DNA of 64,000 bases from Mortierella alpina (taxonomy: Eukaryota; Mortierellomycota; Mortierellomycetes; Mortierellales; Mortierellaceae). Positions 58,496 through 64,000 of this stretch are shown here, one piece after another. A model generated the notes under the pieces. The model was not told where the DNA came from. It saw only the letters and a program-made list of their open reading frames with translations, and did no database searches. How positions within the stretch are numbered: position 1 is the stretch's first letter; each line of letters begins with the position of its first letter. The stretch is from NCBI GenBank assembly GCA_029449245.1, contig JANATF010000015.1, forward strand, positions 682,001 to 746,000, given 5' to 3'. Made by a program: the position numbers and the translations under genes.

Positions 58496-60599
58496 ATGCT
58501 GCAGTCAACAGGCGTCTCCAAGGGTAAAGCAACCGGCCCTAGCCTCTGGCGGAGCAGCAAGCAAACACAGCTCGGAATCCGGATTCCCGACAGGGCGGTA
58601 GATGTGCCAACAACAGGGACAGATCCATCATGCCCTAGAGAGCGCACATTCAATCAAACAACTCAGCGATCTTGCCATGCACCGCTCAGTCAAACTGGAT
58701 AATTAATCACAATGCATCGCGGATCACGATGGATCAAACGGATACCACCACGAAGACGACTACTTTAGGACTTCGGACAATTTCTTCTCTCTCTCACATA
58801 CATCACTGTTTCCCTAATCGCGTCCATCTTTTGTATTGACTCTCTCTCTTTTTTTTGCTCCAAATAGCCATTTTGGCTGCCACACGCCAGACCCGCTCCC
58901 ACGTTGCTCGATCGGCTGTCCGTGCCTTGGCCACTGCAGCACCTGTCAACCCCGTCGTTCCTCCTGCCAGAACTTCCTTCGGCAACCTCAGTGACGAGGA
59001 TCGCATTTTCACCAACATCTATGGTTTCCATGACTACAAACTCAAGGGCGCTCTGAAGCGTGGAGACTGGTACAAGACCAAGGAGATCTTGCTCAAGGGT
59101 CACGACTGGATCTTGGACGAGATGAAGGCATCGGGTCTGCGAGGACGCGGTGGCGCTGGTTTCCCCTCGGGATTGAAGTGGAGCTTTATGAACAAGCCCG
59201 CGGATGGTCGGTAAGTCCTTTTTTTCATGCACACCTCAACCCTCACATCCAAACGTATCTATTGACGGGATATCTGGAAGCCCCTAGAGGAATCTCGTCT
59301 ATCATGGAAGCAGATATGTGCACAGTGAAATACCGTCGACATCAGCCAACGTCCTGCTCCTCCGCACCGTCAACAACTGAATGAAGTACTGAAAACGCTG
59401 ACCACTCACGCACGTTTTCTTGATCTCTTTCTCGCTGATAGTCCCCGCTACTTGGTTGTCAATGCTGATGAGGGAGAGCCCGGCACCTGCAAGGATCGCG
59501 AGATTATGCGTGGCGACCCCCACAAGCTGATCGAAGGATGCTTGGTTGCTGGCCGTGCTATGAACGCCAATGCAGGTAAGCCATTGTTCATCAGCAGAAA
59601 ATGGCCTCTTTCTGACTCGGACTAAAGCTGTTGAAGACCACTATCCTAACCCTGTCCGATTGGTCACTTCTAGCATACATTTACATTCGTGGAGAGTTCT
59701 ACAACGAGGCTTCGAACCTTCAGGTCGCCATTGATGAGGCATACAAGGCTGGATTGATCGGCAAGAACGCCTGCGGATCAGGATACGATTTCGATGTCTA
59801 CATCCACCGCGGTGCTGGTGCCTACATCTGTGGAGAGGAGACTGCGCTGATCGAGTCCATTGAGGGCAAGGCCGGCAAGCCCCGCCTGAAGCCCCCATTC
59901 CCTGCTGATGTCGGTCTCTTCGGATGCCCTACCACTGTCGCCAACGTCGAGACCGTTGCTGTTGCACCCACCATCTTGAGACGCGGCGGCGCGTGGTTCG
60001 CTGGATTCGGCCGCCCCCGTAACGCAGGAACCAAGCTCTTCTGTATCTCTGGACACGTCAACAACCCCTGCACAGTCGAGGAGGAGATGTCGATCCCCTT
60101 GAAGGAGTTGATCGAGAAGCACTGTGGTGGTGTCAAGGGAGGCTGGGATAACTTGCTCGGAATCATCCCCGGAGGATCCTCGGTCCCCGTCCTGCCTCGC
60201 CAGATCTGCGATGATGTTCTGATGGATTTTGATGCCCTTCGTGATGTCCAGTCCGGTCTGGGCACTGCAGCTGTTATCGTCATGGACAAGTCGACCGACA
60301 TTGTGTCTGCCATCTCCCGCCTCTCTGCTTTCTACAAACACGAGTCCTGTGGACAGTGCACGCCCTGTCGCGAGGGAACCTCGTGGTTGGCCAACATGAT
60401 GACCCGCTTCGAGAATGGCCAGGCTCGGCCAAGAGAGATTGACATGATTGAAGAGCTGTCGCGCGAGATTGAGGGACACACCATCTGCGCCTTGGGAGAT
60501 GCAGCTGCATGGCCCGTTCAAGGACTGATCCGTCATTTCCGTCCAGAACTGGAGGCACGCATGGCTCAATTCAGGCAGGAGGCCCAAGTGCAGGCCTAA
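58496..60599 (+). CDS. NDUFV1: NADH:ubiquinone oxidoreductase 51-kDa flavoprotein (complex I)
   Basis: Subunit of the complex I N-module that binds NADH, FMN and iron-sulfur cluster N3 in the mitochondrial matrix. Exons 58496-58523, 58868-59210, 59442-59575 and 59674-60599 give 476 residues. The first exon is only 28 bp (MLQSTGVSK plus one base) and is the least certain part; it fits phase and donor (G|GTAAAG). Presequence [20 protein letters not shown] follows. FMN loop [16 protein letters not shown] near 100, [14 protein letters not shown] near 130, [15 protein letters not shown] near 220, then the N3 ligands in [12 protein letters not shown] (~391-402) and the fourth Cys in HTICALGD (~438). 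The length matches fungal orthologues. It converges with the AlkB gene, 146 bp apart. Confidence 0.95.
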
Positions 60600-60745
60600 A
60601 CAAAATTAGATTCCCACGAGCATTCCACCCAACACACACATATATACACGCTACCCCAGGTCTAATGAAGAATGGCAACCCACCAGTGCAAGGGCGGTGA
60701 AAACAAACGCAACAAAAAAAACAATAAAAATGTGATCGATATCTT

Positions 60746-62683
60746 TTATTCAAAGAAGTCGTCCTCGGCCAAGGCCTCTAAGGGTATATTGAACAGATCC
60801 GCATCGTCCTCCAGTTCCCTGGCCACATCTAGCACTTGCTGCTGCTGCTGCTGCTGCTGCTCTCCAGGGCTCACTACCTCAGCGTCACCTCGACATGCAG
60901 CGCTTTCAGAACCTGAAGTTGAACTCGTCGACAATCCTTGAGAATCCTTGTTGGTCTCTTTAGACGGCTCATGTACCACCTCTCGATCCTCATGCTCTTC
61001 TTTAACTCTGTTGGTAGTAAGCTGAAGTCTCTCCTCCATGTCCACCCAATGAAACTCTCCACAGGTCCTGCCTTCCTGCGAGCCAGCACCATAGCACATA
61101 TAAAAGTATTTACCATAGTTGGCCTTATTCTTGAACACACATCTCAGGACCATGGCCACTCCACATTTACAGACCGGTGTGTCCTTTGGCGAGAAGCCCG
61201 CTCGGCGCAGACGGTAAGTAATGTTGATGCGTGCTGTGCCACTGATAGGATGCGGTGTCACTGTTGCTTGTGCTGGGATCTCATGTTTCCATTCCTCTTG
61301 CTAATCGAAAGACAAGAAAAACAACACTGCAATTTTCAATACAAAAAAAAAGGCCGAGAAAAAGCTCTACCCCATCTACAAACGTACAAAAAGGACTAAG
61401 GTGTGCTTACCATGGGCGGCCACATGATACAGAGGCTGTTGTGCGGCAACGCAATGCTGATCAATTGACCCGCCGTGTCTGGGTGCTTGGCATCAGGCAC
61501 CACTTTTCGGATCCGAAAGAACCGTGTCGCCCCCAGCGTGAGAGACCCGATCGTGGGTCTCGGGCCAAGATAGGTCAATTTGTCTGCATGCCAGCCTACT
61601 GACTCTTTCGAGTGTGCGTAGTGATTGACAGCTGCGACGTTACAGTTCCATTCGCCTTGTTCTTCGTATGGATGTCTAATTCCTCAGGGTTAAGAAGAAA
61701 GAACCTCAGCAGCTTTAGTAGGATATAAAAGTATGTAACTGATCACATACACAACACGCTTACATGGTTCTTGACTTGCGAAGCTCGTTCACAATACGCC
61801 GCACCACCAATTTGGCTTCATCCATCTCTGGCAAGAACTTCTTTGGGGCGTCTTGCTTCTTGCCATTGTATGTCCACTGGCCCACCTCATCCTCCACATC
61901 CTGATCGACAAAATAAGAGGTCTTGTGCGGAGACTCGACCATCCGTTCAAAGAGCCACCACCGATTCCGGTTCCAGGTCTCGGAATCCTCCAACATCACA
62001 CCAAGTAACCGTGTGGCCAGATCCTTGTCGAGCACATTGAAGATCAGAGTGCAGGGGCAGTGCTTGGCGACATCTTCTGGGCTGTAGAGCACGAGTGGTT
62101 TGGGTCGGTGAGACAAAGAAGATGGCATCGAATCGTCGGCTGTGTCCCTCCAACGCAGGCGGTCATTCAAGGATGGTAGATGTGCTGTTGATTCCACTGC
62201 ACTGTGCGATGTAGAGGCAGGCTGCGGTGATAGTGATGATGATGGAGATAAAGCCTGTGATGATTGTGAGGCTATTGAAGCCAAAGATGCTGCTGGTGTC
62301 GGGGGCAAGAACGCATCGAGACGGGGTTGGATCAACCTTTGCTTTTTCCTTTGGTGCCCACTACTATGATTGCTCGTTAAACTCTCACGACTGGTACTCC
62401 TGGACAACCCTTGCTTTGAGAAAGAGGAGGAGGAGGAGGAGGTCGACCGGGTGCGGTCGCTTTCGCTGCTGAGAATAAGTGGGATCGCATCCTCCAGATC
62501 GCCGTTGGCTGCAACAAGAGCTTGGCGGAGGACGCTTTCGGAAGTCGACTCGAAGATGGAAAAGAGGGTCGCCAGCTTGAAATCCCAATCGCTATCCGTC
62601 GATGTCGGTGCACTGCTTGAACCGGAGCCAGCTAAGTTGTCCTTGCCAGTGTCAGAGAGCTTGTTACTGCCATGTGTTGCCAT
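60746..62683 (-). CDS. CUE-AlkB (2OG-Fe(II) dioxygenase)-GRF zinc finger fusion protein
   Basis: Predicted nucleic-acid demethylase or repair dioxygenase of the AlkB family. Exons 61764-62683, 61411-61675 and 60746-61300 give 579 residues. A CUE-like ubiquitin-binding helix bundle lies at ~35-72 (LATLFSIFESTSESVLRQAL), then a Ser-rich linker, and the AlkB domain at ~198-430. Visible Fe/2OG ligands: H336-x-D338 in GWHADKL, H401 in EEWKHEIP, and R419/R425 in ARINITYRLR. The substrate-site frame is TYLGPRPTIGSLTLGATRFF. A GRF-type zinc finger follows at ~439-482 (CKCG...YMCYG...CGEFHW), a single-strand nucleic-acid binder in APE2 and TOP3A. The C-terminus is acidic and holds a run of eight Gln encoded by (CTG)n on the plus strand (60838-60861). 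Nuclear location is inferred. Confidence 0.9.
60838..60861. repeat. (CTG)8 trinucleotide run coding polyglutamine
   Basis: Eight tandem CTG on the plus strand, read as CAG codons on the minus strand in the acidic tail of the AlkB-GRF protein. Length-variable coding microsatellite by nature. Confidence 0.9.
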
Positions 62684-63248
62684 TTGTGCAAGTGATCGAG
62701 TGCGGGTAATGGACAGGGTGGGGTGCTGATGAGTGGTGGTGATGAATGTGGAGCGAAAGGAATGTAGCCTGAAGAACTTTGAACAGAAGCGCCACCAAAA
62801 ATATACAAAGGCACAAGGGCGGCGCCTCGTAGACGAGAGGTATCACAGAGTCACCGTAAGCGGCCAATAGCTGCCACTTCCATAGGGGAGGAACAGCTCG
62901 GACATAGTTTCATGCAGCTGGAGTGTCCTTGCTTCGACGGCCCAATAATGTGTCCAGAAGTACAATAGCAGATGCGGGACCACTTTCAAGACTGTGAGTG
63001 AGCATAACAAGACACCGCAATGGACAGAAGTGAAAGAAGTCCTGAATTTTAACTCCCATGCGACTGGTGCGTCCGTGAGACGAGAGCAAAGCACTCGACA
63101 GATCTTCAAGTCTGTCTGAATTGTCTCCATGGATGCCACCCGTACTACGCTGCCTTGGGTCCCTAGCGCGGACTAAACGCCAGCCGTCTCGATGAGCAAC
63201 CTCCTTGCATCCCTACTTGGACAGAGCCCCTTTGCCTTGTCCAGGTCG
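62684..63248. other. Intergenic, upstream of the AlkB-GRF gene
   Basis: 565 bp with promoter and leader of the minus-strand AlkB gene expected near 62684-62800. No further gene or repeat recognised. Confidence 0.4.
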
Positions 63249-63447
63249 CTTGTTAAGACAATTGAGCAAAAATGCATCTGGCGAAGGTTGTTTGCCTTGA
63301 CAATCAAGCAAATGCATCTGAGAAAAGTCGTCTGTCATGACAATCAAGCAATTGCATTTGAGAAAGGCCGTTTGTCATGACAATCAAGCAAATGCATCTG
63401 AGAAGGGTCGGTTGTCATCACAATCAAGCTAATGCATCTGAGAAGTG
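63249..63447. repeat. 40-bp minisatellite, about five units
   Basis: The core AATGCATCTG recurs at 63271, 63311, 63351 (with two changes), 63391 and 63431, exactly 40 bp apart, preceded by GACAATCAAGCA in each unit. Each unit carries the palindromes ATGCAT and, in the best copies, TGTCATGACA. Noncoding. Confidence 0.92.
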
Positions 63448-64000
63448 CTAGAGACAAGGAGAGGCCTGTCCCGGATGATAAGAACGATCAGTCCACACTG
63501 GTGCGCCTGATGAGCCGCATCTAGCAGGACACCAAGCGGTGCTCAAAATGCTGGCGTATGAGAGGGTCCTTTGCCCATGCCTCTGGAACAAAGTTTGAAC
63601 GGTGTTGGCTGGGGCTGTTGTGGGTGAAAAGCGACTCGGTGTTGAGGCATTTTCCTGGTGTTGGTCCTGTCCCAAATAAGGAATTCGTGTCCACAGGCAC
63701 ACTCAGAACACTCAGAGAGCAGCAAAACAGAGCAGTAATATAGCAGAAAGCGCCCATCCCTTTGCTCATTCACTCTACTCCTTTCCCGCTTTTCTCTTTT
63801 ATTTTCTTTTTCTCTTTTCTCGCCCTCGCCCTCTTCCTTGTCCCACTCGTCTCTCCCTCCCCCACTTTTTGCCTCACACCCCTGTTGACTGCATCCTGAC
63901 CACCAGCCCGTCGCAGCTCGGCTCATTCATTCCCCTCACAGTGCAGGTCTGCCATTCAGCCTGCTTTTTGCTAAAGCCCTTTAGCCTCCACCTGGGCGAG
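63448..64000 (+). promoter_or_regulatory. Right-edge intergenic with pyrimidine-rich tract
   Basis: Nothing coding is recognised. From about 63765 to 63900 the plus strand is almost pure C/T (CTTTTCTCTTTTATTTTC-type), like the tracts just upstream of BCKDHA, MRPL10 and NDUFV1 in this window. It may be the leader of a plus-strand gene that begins beyond the edge. Inference from composition. Confidence 0.35.

Overview
The window is nuclear DNA from an early-diverging fungus. Genes are interrupted by short GT-AG introns (about 60-340 bp) with fungal branch-point and acceptor sequences. The gene set is eukaryotic and keeps proteins that budding yeast has lost, such as branched-chain keto-acid dehydrogenase E1 alpha and complex I NDUFV1. 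The large NACHT-pentapeptide-WD40 proteins and their neighbouring lineage-specific family resemble what I remember from Mortierella-type genomes (Mortierellomycota). That placement is an inference, not a database result.

Left flank (1-12.35 kb), housekeeping genes: the 5' part of CNOT1 (minus strand, running off the left edge); GPATCH1, a nine-exon G-patch splicing factor; BCKDHA; a TCD1/TCD2-type E1-like tRNA t6A dehydratase (minus); and mitochondrial ribosomal protein uL15m.

Middle (12.5-47.2 kb), accessory region: a lineage-specific 1218-residue protein gene (family X, member 1), then four head-to-tail minus-strand copies (A-D) of a ~6.2-kb NLR-like gene. Each copy encodes about 1855 residues: an N-terminal helical exon, a long helical region, a NACHT NTPase, pentapeptide repeats and 14 WD40 blades (two propellers). 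Next come three linked pseudogenes: a 3' NLR remnant carrying a small inverted-repeat insertion, a degenerate copy of family X member 1, and another NLR 3' fragment. The last two are a segmental duplication of about 12.84-17.33 kb. A 350-bp identical tract in copies C and D, and alternating C-terminal tail types, indicate gene conversion and duplication of a two-gene unit.

Right flank (47.3-64 kb): a PDK/BCKDK-type mitochondrial kinase with a very long insert in its ATP-lid region (minus), an intact family X member 2 (minus), the dynein regulator NudE (minus), a 2.6-kb gene-poor stretch, NDUFV1 (plus), a CUE-AlkB-GRF fusion oxygenase (minus) and a 40-bp minisatellite.

Functional links: the kinase belongs to the family that phosphorylates E1 alpha subunits, and the BCKDHA here keeps the phosphorylation loop. 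The NLR cluster looks like a self/non-self or immune-type receptor repertoire under birth-and-death evolution. Family X members sit at both ends of the cluster and one was co-duplicated with an NLR 3' end, so a partnership is possible but unproven.
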